From positions 186,001-250,000 of the forward strand of contig NZ_NPDR01000004.1 of assembly GCF_002811765.1 (NCBI RefSeq): DNA of 64,000 nt, given 5' to 3'. A model generated the notes under the pieces. That model made no database searches. It had not been told where the DNA came from and saw only the letters and a list, made by a program, of their open reading frames with translations. The stretch is from Leptospira saintgironsiae. GTDB taxonomy: Bacteria > Spirochaetota > Leptospiria > Leptospirales > Leptospiraceae. A program made the translations under genes and the position numbers. Positions within the stretch are counted from its first letter, which is position 1. Every line of letters begins with the position of its first letter. Below are positions 18,885 through 27,369 of this stretch, piece after piece.

Positions 18885-18926
18885 TTATCTTGCTTCCCCG
18901 AAACAAACCGCCATCATATCACCTCG
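18885..18926 (-). pseudogene. remnant of the 3' end of a second methyltransferase gene
   Basis: Reading leftwards, these bases translate to (R)[12 protein letters not shown] followed by TAA. The intact methyltransferase at 19686-20555 ends (Q)[12 protein letters not shown] followed by TAA. Similarity runs from 18885 to about 18928 at the DNA level and then stops; nothing further upstream resembles the gene. It lies 7 bases after lipoprotein A, as the intact copy lies 4 bases after lipoprotein B. This supports an ancestral tandem duplication of a lipoprotein-methyltransferase unit with later loss of one methyltransferase. Confidence 0.72.
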
Positions 18927-18968
18927 ATTCCTTTGATTCGAATCATATTAAAAAATGTGAATGCTCTA

Positions 18969-18988
18969 CATCCCTCGAATGGGGGATG
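18969..18988. repeat. 20-nt hairpin repeat, copy 2, upstream of second paralogous lipoprotein
   Basis: A CATCCC/GGGATG stem with an 8-base loop, 17 of 20 bases the same as copy 1 (18226-18245). Located 105 bp before the ATG of lipoprotein B. A second short palindrome (TTTCAGGATCTGAAA) follows at about 19009-19023. The rest of the interval up to 19093 shows nothing clear. Confidence 0.5.
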
Positions 18989-19093
18989 ATCTCTTCGTTT
19001 CTGAAATTTTTTCAGGATCTGAAACCTGCTTGCTCGAATTCTCCGTCGTGGGGGTAGTATTCGTATTGTAAGTGAATTTGCGGGTTATCCTTT

Positions 19094-19681
19094 ATGAAAC
19101 GTTTTTATTCGATGTTCCCTATATATAAAATATTTATAATATATGTTTCCATTTTGACCTTAAATTGCGGTCTTGCTTTAGGATACCAATCTGAACAAGA
19201 GGCAAAAGCGGCTTCCAATCAGAATAGTGACGATTCTATTCTATTAGCCGCATTAGGTATTAGTCCAGGAGTCGGAGGCGGCACATCTGCGATACTTGGG
19301 TTTAATCCGAGCTCTCTCAGCTTTAGTGCTGCATCCGGAAAAGGACTCTATTCAATTGTACTTGCATCGTGGCCGGGTGGGGCGAGCGGTACTGCTGTCG
19401 TAGGTTTAAATTTAGGAATACAGGCCGCACCGCCTGGTGGTGGAAGCGGGGATTTTACTTTTGAGATACAATGGACCGGGAATCCTTCCTGTTTGGCTCC
19501 AAGTCAAACATTTACGGTTGCTAGTGATGATCTCTTTCCATTGACTTTAGGTGGAGGAGGAATTAGCTTTTCTTGTAGCGTAAAGACAAGTGGTCTATTT
19601 AAGCATGTGATAATTACTTCCAACGGAGATGGTTTACCAGTGGGCACTGATATTGGCGACCTTCCAGTAAACGTACAATAG
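19094..19681 (+). CDS. lipoprotein, paralogue B of a three-member local family
   Basis: 195 residues. The signal peptide ends TLNC and the mature N-terminus GLALGYQSEQEAKAASNQN closely matches paralogue A. The linker LLAALGISPGVGGG precedes a beta-rich domain with SSLSFSAASGKGLYSIVLASWPGG, two Cys (PSCLAP, FSCSVK), and a final strand IGDLPVNVQ. Relative to A it carries an extra glycine-rich insert (QAAPPGGGSGDFTFEIQW). Likely surface or periplasmic lipoprotein; function unknown. It ends 4 bases before the stop of the convergent methyltransferase gene. Confidence 0.72.
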   Translation: MKRFYSMFPIYKIFIIYVSILTLNCGLALGYQSEQEAKAASNQNSDDSILLAALGISPGVGGGTSAILGFNPSSLSFSAASGKGLYSIVLASWPGGASGTAVVGLNLGIQAAPPGGGSGDFTFEIQWTGNPSCLAPSQTFTVASDDLFPLTLGGGGISFSCSVKTSGLFKHVIITSNGDGLPVGTDIGDLPVNVQ

Positions 19682-19685
19682 ACAC

Positions 19686-20555
19686 TTATCTTGCCACTCC
19701 GAAACAAACTGCCATCATATCTCCTTGGTCAAGTTTTTTGACTGCCCAATCTGCTAACTTCTTAGAAGTTTTGTAGAAGACTCCGGATCCTTTTTTAGCG
19801 GTAAGGCCACTTCCGTAAGAAATATGGCCGAGTGGCATATAACCTAATTCATTTCCTAAAGAAATAATTCCTGGCAAACTATAATAATAAAGATGTTCTG
19901 GAACATTTAAATATCTCCATTTAGGTCCCAGATATTTTGCTAGAACTCCATATCTGCAGGTAGAAAGTATCATTCTTCCTCCTGGTTTTAAATGTTTTAG
20001 AATTTTCTGAAGTGTTTCTTTTGGATGATGAAGATGTTCTATACTTGCCCATAGAGTGATAAGATCAAATTTTTCTTTTCCTTCTAAATCCCAGGTTAAA
20101 AAATCTTTTTGTTCCACATCTAAGCCGAGAGTTTCTTTTGCAAAACGAACAGGTCCACTTGCAATATCCAAACCTTTCGTTTCCCAATTTCTGCTCTTAA
20201 GATAATCTAAAAAATAACCTGCGGCGCAGCCCACATCTAAAGCGGATCTTTTTGAACCTAATAATCTTTCCCAATCGAAGAAACCTAGATCCTTCAGATT
20301 TAGATTAAACACTCTTGCGATCTCTTTTTTAGTTTCTTCAGAGTAATAATTATCGTAACCTCTATCAGTTCTTTGAGTGAAGTAAGAATCTTCATAATAC
20401 TTGGAAACTTCTTCCAAGCTAGGCTGGGGATTGACCTGAACTAATTTACATTTTTTGCATTCTACAATTTGGAATATCTCTCCTTTGGGACTGGCTTTGG
20501 AGAAGAGAGGAATGAATTCTGAATTAGAACAAGTATTGCAAGGGATAGATTGCAT
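19686..20555 (-). CDS. class I SAM-dependent methyltransferase with N-terminal Cys motif
   Basis: 289 residues, Methyltransf_23-like. An N-terminal zinc-ribbon-like segment shows CNTCSN and, 20-odd residues later, [14 protein letters not shown], as in methyltransferases of sugar or small-molecule pathways. The SAM-binding motif is [28 protein letters not shown] (about 112 to 140); post motifs are [37 protein letters not shown]. The C-terminus carries [16 protein letters not shown]. Likely substrate is a nucleotide sugar or cell-surface intermediate, which is an inference from the family only. A 3' remnant of a second copy is present at 18885. Confidence 0.86.
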   Translation of the reverse strand: MQSIPCNTCSNSEFIPLFSKASPKGEIFQIVECKKCKLVQVNPQPSLEEVSKYYEDSYFTQRTDRGYDNYYSEETKKEIARVFNLNLKDLGFFDWERLLGSKRSALDVGCAAGYFLDYLKSRNWETKGLDIASGPVRFAKETLGLDVEQKDFLTWDLEGKEKFDLITLWASIEHLHHPKETLQKILKHLKPGGRMILSTCRYGVLAKYLGPKWRYLNVPEHLYYYSLPGIISLGNELGYMPLGHISYGSGLTAKKGSGVFYKTSKKLADWAVKKLDQGDMMAVCFGVAR

Positions 20556-20658
20556 AGTATAAGGATCGGCGATTTGAGAGGTTTCCCGACATAAAATGGA
20601 GCGAAGGTTCGATTTTTAAGGCTTGCTTTTTCGGTAAATTCATTGTTAAACGTAGGTT

Positions 20659-21198
20659 ATGCGAACTTCTCTTTGCCTTAGAGATAAATATATAACAAGT
20701 TTTATCTTCCTTATGCTCATTACTCATAACGTTAGTTGTGGGCTTGTGCTTACTGGGACTGATGTGGGCAAAGAATTCTTGGGTCTATCTGAAGAAGATA
20801 AAAAGGATCCTGAAAAGGCGACTGCGGCTCTGTTATCGTTGCTCACAGGGGGAAGTAACTCATTGCTAGTGTTTACTCCACTTGCACTCTCCGTAACCGC
20901 GGGCGCAACCGTAACGTATCAAGTAGGTCTTAGAACAATTCCTTCAAATTGGACCAGCAATGATGTGACGGTAGGTTTTGATATAGACGTATCTGCTTGT
21001 CCTTCCGGCACTTCTCCAAACTTTTGGCCTTTTACTTTCAGCCCTCCGTACAGTCCTATAACCAATTTAAATTTTAGCACCGTGAATTCGGGATCTTGCG
21101 TGGTGCGTTATACCGTGAGTGGAGAAGTGACTTCACAAGTTTCCGGTCTAACGATAGGTGCAGATGCAGGATTGCTACCTTTATTGATCCAGCCCTAA
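20659..21198 (+). CDS. lipoprotein, diverged paralogue C of the local family
   Basis: 179 residues. The signal peptide ends THNVSC and is followed by GLVLTGTDVGKEFLGLSEEDKKDPEKATAALLSLLTGG, the same plan as paralogues A and B: CGL lipobox, acidic-charged linker, LL-rich stretch. The domain after it (LLVFTPLALSVTAGATVTYQVGLRTIPSNW) is beta-rich with two Cys (SACPSG, GSCVVRY) and a closing strand LLPLLIQP. The hairpin repeat seen before A and B is absent here. Function unknown; relation to A and B is by architecture rather than strong identity. Confidence 0.68.
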   Translation: MRTSLCLRDKYITSFIFLMLITHNVSCGLVLTGTDVGKEFLGLSEEDKKDPEKATAALLSLLTGGSNSLLVFTPLALSVTAGATVTYQVGLRTIPSNWTSNDVTVGFDIDVSACPSGTSPNFWPFTFSPPYSPITNLNFSTVNSGSCVVRYTVSGEVTSQVSGLTIGADAGLLPLLIQP

Positions 21199-21283
21199 CG
21201 CCGTTGTAGTAGGTCCATAAGAAGGGACTTTCACCTAAGAAAAACCGCTTTGCCAGGGATAGGGTTTCTAAAATCCTTCCCCT

Positions 21284-22330
21284 ATGTATAGAATCCTTGC
21301 ATTGTCCTCTCTTTTAGGACTCTCTCTTTTATTTTCCCAATGCCAGCCGATTGAATCTGTAGAACCGGAAACTTTGAAGATCAAAGCGGTGGGAGATTTG
21401 GTCATGGGAACCAATTATCCGGAGAATAAACTTCCTTCCGATCCTAGAAACACTTTGTTCTCTCAGGTGGAGCCAAGTTTGAGAGGGGCGGATATACTAT
21501 TTGCAAATTTCGAAAGTACTCTGACTGATTATCCTCACTGTGCTAAAAATATAAATCGTCCTCTTATATTCGCTTTCAGGACTCCTCCATCATATGCAAA
21601 AATCCTAAAGGACGTTGGATTCGATATAGTTTCCATCGCAAATAATCATAGTTTGGATTTTCACCAACAAGGTTTCGAAGATACAGGTAAAAATCTTTCA
21701 GAAGCTGGAGTTAGATATACCGGCAAAAAAGGTGCGATCACTTATATGAACGTAAAAGGAATTTCAGTGGCTTGGATCGGATTCAGCCATATGGAAAGCG
21801 CTCATAATCATGTGAACCAAATTGAAGAAGGTGTAGCACTCGTAAAAGAAGCTAAGAAAAAAGCGCAATTAGTCTTTATATCAGTTCATGGTGGAGCAGA
21901 AGGTGGGCCAGCTTTACACGTAAAAAATGAACAAGAAAGATTTTACGGAGAATATAGAGGAAACCTCGTCGCTCTTTCTCACGCATTAATTGACGCAGGT
22001 GCAGACTTATTCATCGGACACGGACCTCATTTACCTAGAGCATTTGAATTGTATAAAGGAAAACTGGTCGCTTATTCTTTAGGAAACTTTTTAGGATATA
22101 GAGTATTCTCCACGAAAGGATACGGTGGATATTCTTTGGTCTTAGAAGCAGACTTAGATAAACAAGGGAATTTTATCAAAGGTAAGATCCATCCGTTACA
22201 ATTAAGCCAAAATGGAATTCCTGCTCCAGATCCAGATGCGAAGACTACAGAACTCATTCAGTCTTTGACGAAATCTGATTTCCCAGGAAAAGGACCTAAA
22301 ATCCAATCTGACGGAAGCTTCCATCCTTAA
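21284..22330 (+). CDS. CapA-family lipoprotein (poly-gamma-glutamate synthesis PGA_cap domain)
   Basis: 348 residues. Lipobox LLFSQC at the end of the signal peptide, then a PGA_cap calcineurin-like phosphoesterase domain. Metal-ligand motifs are visible in order: [74 protein letters not shown]. Founding members take part in poly-gamma-glutamate capsule production, but no capB/capC ligase genes are nearby, so this is more likely a free-standing envelope phosphoesterase. A terminator-like hairpin lies about 110 bp downstream. Confidence 0.85.
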   Translation: MYRILALSSLLGLSLLFSQCQPIESVEPETLKIKAVGDLVMGTNYPENKLPSDPRNTLFSQVEPSLRGADILFANFESTLTDYPHCAKNINRPLIFAFRTPPSYAKILKDVGFDIVSIANNHSLDFHQQGFEDTGKNLSEAGVRYTGKKGAITYMNVKGISVAWIGFSHMESAHNHVNQIEEGVALVKEAKKKAQLVFISVHGGAEGGPALHVKNEQERFYGEYRGNLVALSHALIDAGADLFIGHGPHLPRAFELYKGKLVAYSLGNFLGYRVFSTKGYGGYSLVLEADLDKQGNFIKGKIHPLQLSQNGIPAPDPDAKTTELIQSLTKSDFPGKGPKIQSDGSFHP

Positions 22331-22344
22331 TTGAAACGAATCCA

Positions 22345-22360
22345 TGTAGGAGCTCCTACA
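22345..22360. repeat. 16-bp perfect palindrome TGTAGGAGCTCCTACA
   Basis: Perfect inverted repeat 15 bases after the capA-like stop. It shares the pattern TGTNGGANNTCCNACA with 22607-22624, and a looser version forms the loop side of the terminator at 22653-22684. Probably a copy of a dispersed intergenic palindrome family. Confidence 0.55.
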
Positions 22361-22437
22361 AATTCGACCCCAATTTTTAATTGTAAATTTTACGATTTTA
22401 TGATATAGGGGAAATGGCTTCTCCCACTAACCCACCT

Positions 22438-22469
22438 CCTCCACCCTAAGCAGGGTGGGGGCCGTTTTT
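22438..22469 (+). terminator. probable intrinsic terminator of the capA-like gene
   Basis: A stem CCACCCT/AGGGTGG with the 4-base loop AAGC, extendable by three pairs at its base, is followed by CCG and then TTTTT. The rest of the 379-bp gap (22331-22709) holds palindromes and no credible gene: open frames there lack family similarity and ribosome sites. Confidence 0.55.
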
Positions 22470-22606
22470 CAAAATTCATGCTCGATCAAGCTTAGTGCGT
22501 TAACTTCAGTTCCATCTCGTTTGACTTTCGTCACCGACTCAGCAAAGCTGGTCGTCTTCTCGCTCCCTATTAGTCGCTGCGAAGGGGTGGGGGCCGCTCC
22601 GAAACC

Positions 22607-22624
22607 TTGTTGGAATTCCAACAA
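22607..22624. repeat. 18-bp perfect palindrome TTGTTGGAATTCCAACAA
   Basis: Perfect inverted repeat in the same intergenic region and of the same TTGTNGGA-TCCNACAA design as the one at 22345-22360. No neighbouring gene start suggests an operator. Confidence 0.55.
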
Positions 22625-22652
22625 TAACACTAATGACCACTCTAAAATAAAA

Positions 22653-22684
22653 AAGGCCAATATAGGAACTCCTATATCGGCCTT
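22653..22684 (-). terminator. intrinsic terminator of the 22710-23450 gene
   Basis: A long stem AAGGCC-ATATAGGA / TCCTATAT-GGCCTT with one mismatch. On the minus strand it is followed by TTTTTATTTT, 25 bases after the stop codon of the gene to its right. On the plus strand only a weak T-rich run follows. Confidence 0.75.
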
Positions 22685-22709
22685 CTTATCAATAAAATCT
22701 TAATGTAAA

Positions 22710-23450
22710 TTATTGGGTTTTGCTAGCCGGTTCCAACGCGCCTGCAGGTGCTTTGAAGTTGATCTCATAAATATCATAATGAGAATCTCTCCAACCAGTT
22801 ACATAAGCTACAGAAACTCCTAAGAAATATCTAAGTCCGAATTTAAGAGTGTTCGTGGCGAATGCCGCAATCTCTTCGTCTGTCACAGAAAATGGGTGAA
22901 CTTTATTTCTTGTTTCATCCAGATACAATCCTTCCCAGGTTCCTATCGCAGTTCCCTTATATTCTAAACTTAGAATACGTCCAGTAACGGAAAAATTTCT
23001 TTTTCCTCCGGACTTACTTTTACTTACGATCTTATCGGGAAGACCTTTCGGTAGGGATTTTTCCTGAAGTTGAGCTCCAACAACTTCGTAATCGGAAGAC
23101 AATGCAATAGGTTCGAATCTATGGATCCTGTATTGGACCAAAATTTCTTGGTTTAAACTTTTGCTTAAGAAGTTTACCACATCTGCGTTCTCAGGACGTA
23201 CGCTAAATTCGATCTTTTGTTTTGCTGGAACAAAACATTCGTCCTTCATTTCGTCGCAAGCTTCTGAATCGTTTATAGTATAAACTTCTAAAAGACCTTC
23301 GTAAGATTCAAAGATGACCCCTCTACTTTCGAATTGGATCAATTTTGCAACTGTCCAACCCTCGGAATAAGTTCCGGCTGCTGATAAGGATGAGGTAGTT
23401 AGAAGAAAGATCCCTAATAGAAGAAATCTTAAGGATGGAATTCGTTTCAT
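22710..23450 (-). CDS. hypothetical exported protein
   Basis: 246 residues with a clear signal peptide (FLLLGIFLLTTSSLSAAG). The mature protein starts GTYSEGWTVAKLIQFESRGVIFESYEGLLEVYTIN, has a Cys pair CDEMKDEC, and near the C-terminus LKFGLRYFLGVSVAYVTGWRDSHYDIYEINF. The predominantly beta pattern and envelope targeting fit a periplasmic or outer-membrane protein. Family not recognised. It has its own terminator downstream and is divergent from the B12 riboswitch locus. Confidence 0.68.
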   Translation of the reverse strand: MKRIPSLRFLLLGIFLLTTSSLSAAGTYSEGWTVAKLIQFESRGVIFESYEGLLEVYTINDSEACDEMKDECFVPAKQKIEFSVRPENADVVNFLSKSLNQEILVQYRIHRFEPIALSSDYEVVGAQLQEKSLPKGLPDKIVSKSKSGGKRNFSVTGRILSLEYKGTAIGTWEGLYLDETRNKVHPFSVTDEEIAAFATNTLKFGLRYFLGVSVAYVTGWRDSHYDIYEINFKAPAGALEPASKTQ

Positions 23451-23588
23451 TCGAGTTCGGTGCTCCCTGTTGTGTAGGTAGACCCAAAGGGATTCCCTTT
23501 AGGTCACGAATTCGAGAATCCTTTCCGGTTTTTATCTTACATCAAGAAAATATTTCTTTTATCTATTGAAAAATCCGCATGTAAGTCC

Positions 23589-23667
23589 CTCTGTGATCTC
23601 GGTGTTCTCCGTGTGAACCAATAAAAACACAAACAAGTTTCGCTCAGAGCCCACGGAGCACACAGAG
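23589..23667. repeat. MITE-like inverted repeat with CTCTGTG / CACAGAG ends
   Basis: The ends CTCTGTG…CTCCGTG and CACGGAG…CACAGAG are near-complementary over about 17 bases and enclose a 35-40 base middle. Such ctctgtg-type elements are widespread non-coding intergenic repeats. GC-rich sequence with small hairpins (CTTGC-GTAAGCAAG at about 23765-23780) follows to 23800. No gene is credible in 23451-23800. Confidence 0.45.
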
Positions 23668-23814
23668 TTTTCATTTACAAAACCCGCCAGGGATGTATAG
23701 GGCGCGAAGCGTCCTGAGCGTATGCGAAGGACGAGGACGTATGTCCGAGCCCGGAGCAGCCCGGTCTTGCGTAAGCAAGAGGCGGCCAAGCCTTTTTCAG
23801 ATTGCCCCGCCCAC

Positions 23815-23977
23815 TTGGGTTGGGAACCTGGTCTTGCAAGTAGATCGGAAAAGGGAATCCGGTGAAAATCCGGAGCTGTACCCGCAGCTGTAATCGCCTA
23901 AACGGTCGGACAAAACCACTGTCGAATGACGGGAAGGGTCCGAATCGGGCGTGAGTCAGAAAACCTATCAGAGCTAC
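23815..23977 (+). promoter_or_regulatory. cobalamin (adenosylcobalamin-class) riboswitch
   Basis: RNA leader with the conserved B12-box core: GGGAATCCGGTGAAAATCC, then GGAGCTGTACCCGCAGCTG and TAA, followed further on by CCACTG, CGGGAAGGG and GTGAGTCAGAAAACCTATC, in the correct order and spacing. It lies directly upstream of a TonB-dependent receptor gene. Binding of cobalamin is expected to lower expression of the receptor operon. The ribosome binding site region (GGCTTTCGGGAGTTAAGGCC, 23991-24010) can fold back on itself, which would suit translational control; that step is an inference. Confidence 0.93.
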
Positions 23978-24012
23978 TTTCAATTCTCTGGCTTTCGGGA
24001 GTTAAGGCCTCA

Positions 24013-26115
24013 ATGCACAAAAGACCCAAACGATTCCGCAAGCTCCTCCATCTAGGGCTCTTTTTATTTTCCGTCCAAATATTCTCCCAAGAGTCCCAGA
24101 AGACTGAAACTTCCACAGTAAAAGTGGTAGGAAAGACCAGTTCCAATTCCCAGCCTGAAAATTTCAGAAAGAATCCGACAGGCTTCCAGACTTCAATTAA
24201 TTTGGACCAATACAATGCACGTTATACGAACCTTCCGGACGTTTTAGAAAGAGAAGCAGGGATCAGGATCAGAAGATACGGTGGTCTCGGTTCTTATTCT
24301 ACTCTTTCTCTTAGAGGTACGAACCCTAACCAATCTAGGATCTTTATAGACGGAGTTCCTTTTAATAATTCGCAAGGTGGAGAAGTTAACCTCGCAGATC
24401 TTCCTTTCGACAATTTACAAAGTATAGAAGTATATCGTAGTGGCGCCCCGGTTGGATTTTCGGGTTCAGCAATAGGTGGAAGTGTAAACTTAGTTACAAG
24501 AATTGGATCTGGTCCTCCTAAAACGAGAGTGAATATTGGAGCAGGAAGTTTTAATACAGGGAAAGGTAGCATAACGCATACCGGTACTTATGGCGGAATT
24601 GGGACGAGTGTATTTTTATTGGGAGAAAAATCAGACCAAAACTTCTCCTATTTAAACAATCATGGAACCTTGCTTGTAAATCCTCTGGACGATACGATCG
24701 ATAGAAGAAGGAACGCTCAATATGAGAGAACTTCTGGTATGATCGGTCTAAGTGGTGATATTGGAACTACAAAGATCAAATTTTGGAATGATCTAAATTA
24801 TAGATTTCATGGGATTCCCGGGCCTGCAAGTAACCAAACACAACAAGTTCATCGCAGATATCTTAGAAATACTTCTTCACTTGGGACAGATACAAAAGGT
24901 TTGTTTGATGGACTGCTAAGGCTTGAAACTAGAACTTTTACTTCATTTACGAATGATGATCTATTCGATCCTAAATCTGAATTTTCGAAAGGAACTCCAA
25001 ACTCGACTGCACATATGGGACAGTCTGGATTCCAAGTCACTCCTACTTTTTATTTATTAGAATATTATCAAATTTTGAAATTCCACGCAGGAGTCGAAAG
25101 GGAAACTTTCGAAAGATCCAGGAGTACTCCTCAGAATATAGATCTAAAATATGAGCCAGGAAAGACTCGGACTTATACCACTTTTCAAGTTGAGGATGAG
25201 TTTAGATTCCTGGATGGAAAGTTAGTTTTGACTCCGGGAGTTTCTTGGGATTCCTACAGAGACAAATTCCAATCTGACGAACCTTGGTATAGAAAGCAAG
25301 ATCCTCTTGCTCCTGCTATAAAAACCACTGAGTTTTCGAATCCTAAAACAGGACTTCTTTGGAGGTTTTGGGAGAAAGAAAATTATTCTTTGGAATTCAA
25401 ATCCAATATCGCAAGGCAATATAGGATCCCAAGTTTTTTGGAATTATTTGGAGAAGTCGGAACAATCATAGCAAACGATTCTCTTAAACCTGAAAGAAGT
25501 GAGAATGCCGACGCCGGTTTCACCGGGAAATATAAAAACGGGGAACTCAAATCCAATATTACAATTTCCTATTTTAGAAAAAGGATCAAGGACATGATCC
25601 TATTCATTCCGAATTCACAATTTACTTTAAGACCTGAAAATGTAGACTCAGCGAGAATTGATGGAGCGGAGATTTCTCATAAGACTGAATACAAAGGTTG
25701 GAAATTTTTATTAGAATATACATACCAAGAGGCGATCAATACTTCTCCTGCACCATATCTGAATGGCAAATATCTCCCACTTAGGCCTAAACACGAGATC
25801 TCAGGAACAATCGCATATAGAGGAAAAAGATGGGAACTCGGTTTCGAAGGAGTATATGTAGGGGCTGTCTTCAAAGATAGGACAAATGAATATGTAAATT
25901 ACCAACCTGCTCGTCAGATTTGGAACGCGTATCTTACTCTTGTATTATATACTTCTCCTGAGGAAGAAGATCCTACCAAAAAAGGAGAAAAGACTCCCAA
26001 AGAACTGCTCTTAAGTATAGATCTTAGGAATATGGGAGATAAAAGAGTCGAGGATATTGTAGGATATCCTCTACCGGGAAGAAATTGGTTCATTACCTTA
26101 AGCGGGAGGTTTTAA
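24013..26115 (+). CDS. btuB: BtuB-like TonB-dependent outer-membrane cobalamin receptor
   Basis: 700-residue outer-membrane receptor. The start at 24013 (MHKRPKRF) follows a TAAGG site and gives a proper signal peptide ([15 protein letters not shown]); the open frame from 23926 runs back through the riboswitch. The plug domain is at about residues 55 to 165, with [46 protein letters not shown] and [26 protein letters not shown]. The rest is a 22-strand-type barrel ending in aromatic [12 protein letters not shown]. Control by a cobalamin riboswitch makes B12 or a corrinoid the likely substrate. The next gene starts 1 bp after its stop. Confidence 0.9.
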   Translation: MHKRPKRFRKLLHLGLFLFSVQIFSQESQKTETSTVKVVGKTSSNSQPENFRKNPTGFQTSINLDQYNARYTNLPDVLEREAGIRIRRYGGLGSYSTLSLRGTNPNQSRIFIDGVPFNNSQGGEVNLADLPFDNLQSIEVYRSGAPVGFSGSAIGGSVNLVTRIGSGPPKTRVNIGAGSFNTGKGSITHTGTYGGIGTSVFLLGEKSDQNFSYLNNHGTLLVNPLDDTIDRRRNAQYERTSGMIGLSGDIGTTKIKFWNDLNYRFHGIPGPASNQTQQVHRRYLRNTSSLGTDTKGLFDGLLRLETRTFTSFTNDDLFDPKSEFSKGTPNSTAHMGQSGFQVTPTFYLLEYYQILKFHAGVERETFERSRSTPQNIDLKYEPGKTRTYTTFQVEDEFRFLDGKLVLTPGVSWDSYRDKFQSDEPWYRKQDPLAPAIKTTEFSNPKTGLLWRFWEKENYSLEFKSNIARQYRIPSFLELFGEVGTIIANDSLKPERSENADAGFTGKYKNGELKSNITISYFRKRIKDMILFIPNSQFTLRPENVDSARIDGAEISHKTEYKGWKFLLEYTYQEAINTSPAPYLNGKYLPLRPKHEISGTIAYRGKRWELGFEGVYVGAVFKDRTNEYVNYQPARQIWNAYLTLVLYTSPEEEDPTKKGEKTPKELLLSIDLRNMGDKRVEDIVGYPLPGRNWFITLSGRF

Positions 26116-26116
26116 T

Positions 26117-27277
26117 ATGAAATTTGTATCACATATCATTCTTTCCTGCTTAGTGATATTCTTTTCCTTCTGTGGAGATATTGAAAGGCCACCTTTATAT
26201 ACTTTATTCTTAACTCCAAATCTTCCCAATAATATCGGAGTAGTAACCACCGACTTTGCAAGTGGGGGAAGGTTTAAGGTATTAAATCCTGAACTTCTTC
26301 TTTCTTATCCTGGATTGACACCAATTCATTCAGACGCTGTTGCTAGATTTGGAAACGACAAAGTATATATTCTCAATCGTTTAAATAGGGATAGTGTTCA
26401 AGTTTTAGATCCAGATTTCGGATTCCAAACTGTATCGGAATGGTCCATGGGAGCCGCAACAAATCCTGCTGATATTGCGATTGTAGGCCAGAACAAGGCT
26501 TATGTATCACTTTATGGATCTAGAATATTAAAGATCATTCATCCTTTGACTGGGACAAGTTTAGGGCAGATAGATCTGGGTGGATATTCTGAGCCAAGCG
26601 CTATCCCTGATAATCTGCCCGAAATGTCCGGAATGCAGATCGTTGGAACCAGTCTTTTTCTAGTATTACAAAGATTGGATCGAAATGACCCAAGCGGGTA
26701 TTTTCCACCGGGACCTTGGGGTTCTCTTCTTTTAGAAATAGATACCGTAACTGATTCTATTATTTCTACTTATACATTTCCAGTTCCGAATCCAGTTAGT
26801 AAACCGCAGATATTGGAACTTTTCGGAGAGACTCATATAGTTTTTGCTGCAGCAAATAGAATGGGTTTTTTAAGCCAGATTGACGGCGGGGTAGTGGCAT
26901 TTCGACTTTCTTCCCGCACCTTTCGTTCTGGCTTTTTGTTTTCAGAGGCTGCTGCCGGCGGGGATATCCTAGGAGTTCAGATCAAAGACGAACAATTGGG
27001 TTATGCAAGCGTTCTGGATGCTTCTTTTAATAAAACATTACAAGTATTTAATCCAAGTACAGGGCAGAAACTGGCGACTTTACTGTTTATTCCTTCTTCT
27101 TATGATGCGAGCCTGACCACAATCTTGCTTGCGGACGATGATATACTTTACGTTTCCAATACCGAGTTTTCACAACCGGGAGTTACAATGTTCGATACCA
27201 GAGATAATCGGCTTTTAACTCCGGTTCCTATCTCTGTGGACCTCCAACCTTTCGATTTGATACAGCTAAAAGAATAA
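26117..27277 (+). CDS. YncE-like beta-propeller lipoprotein, candidate BtuG-type B12-binding partner of BtuB
   Basis: 386 residues. Signal peptide MKFVSHIILSCLVIFFSFC, with a loose lipobox, then a repeated four-strand pattern of a seven-bladed propeller: KVYILNRLNRDSVQVLDP, NPADIAIVGQNKAYVSLYGSRILKIIHPLTGTSLGQIDL, EMSGMQIVGTSLFLVLQRLDRND, GSLLLEIDTVTDSIISTYTFP and so on. It begins 1 bp after btuB and must share its riboswitch-controlled transcript. In Bacteroides, BtuG is a propeller lipoprotein that sits on BtuB and captures B12 with very high affinity. The same role here is inferred from position, architecture and co-regulation, not from a shown ligand. Confidence 0.75.
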   Translation: MKFVSHIILSCLVIFFSFCGDIERPPLYTLFLTPNLPNNIGVVTTDFASGGRFKVLNPELLLSYPGLTPIHSDAVARFGNDKVYILNRLNRDSVQVLDPDFGFQTVSEWSMGAATNPADIAIVGQNKAYVSLYGSRILKIIHPLTGTSLGQIDLGGYSEPSAIPDNLPEMSGMQIVGTSLFLVLQRLDRNDPSGYFPPGPWGSLLLEIDTVTDSIISTYTFPVPNPVSKPQILELFGETHIVFAAANRMGFLSQIDGGVVAFRLSSRTFRSGFLFSEAAAGGDILGVQIKDEQLGYASVLDASFNKTLQVFNPSTGQKLATLLFIPSSYDASLTTILLADDDILYVSNTEFSQPGVTMFDTRDNRLLTPVPISVDLQPFDLIQLKE

Positions 27278-27369
27278 TTCGAATAGAATTCTTTACACTA
27301 AGTCGAAACCGGATTGACAAAGCATTAAAAGAATGGATGATCCTTCGTTGTTTTTCGGAGGCCTATTGC

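Noticed and set aside
22455..22703. 82-residue plus-strand open frame in the gap after the capA-like gene
   Set aside because: No ribosome site, no family pattern, and it runs through a terminator and two palindromes.
23675..23983. 102-residue minus-strand frame over the B12 leader
   Set aside because: It is antisense to a clear cobalamin riboswitch and lacks a ribosome site.
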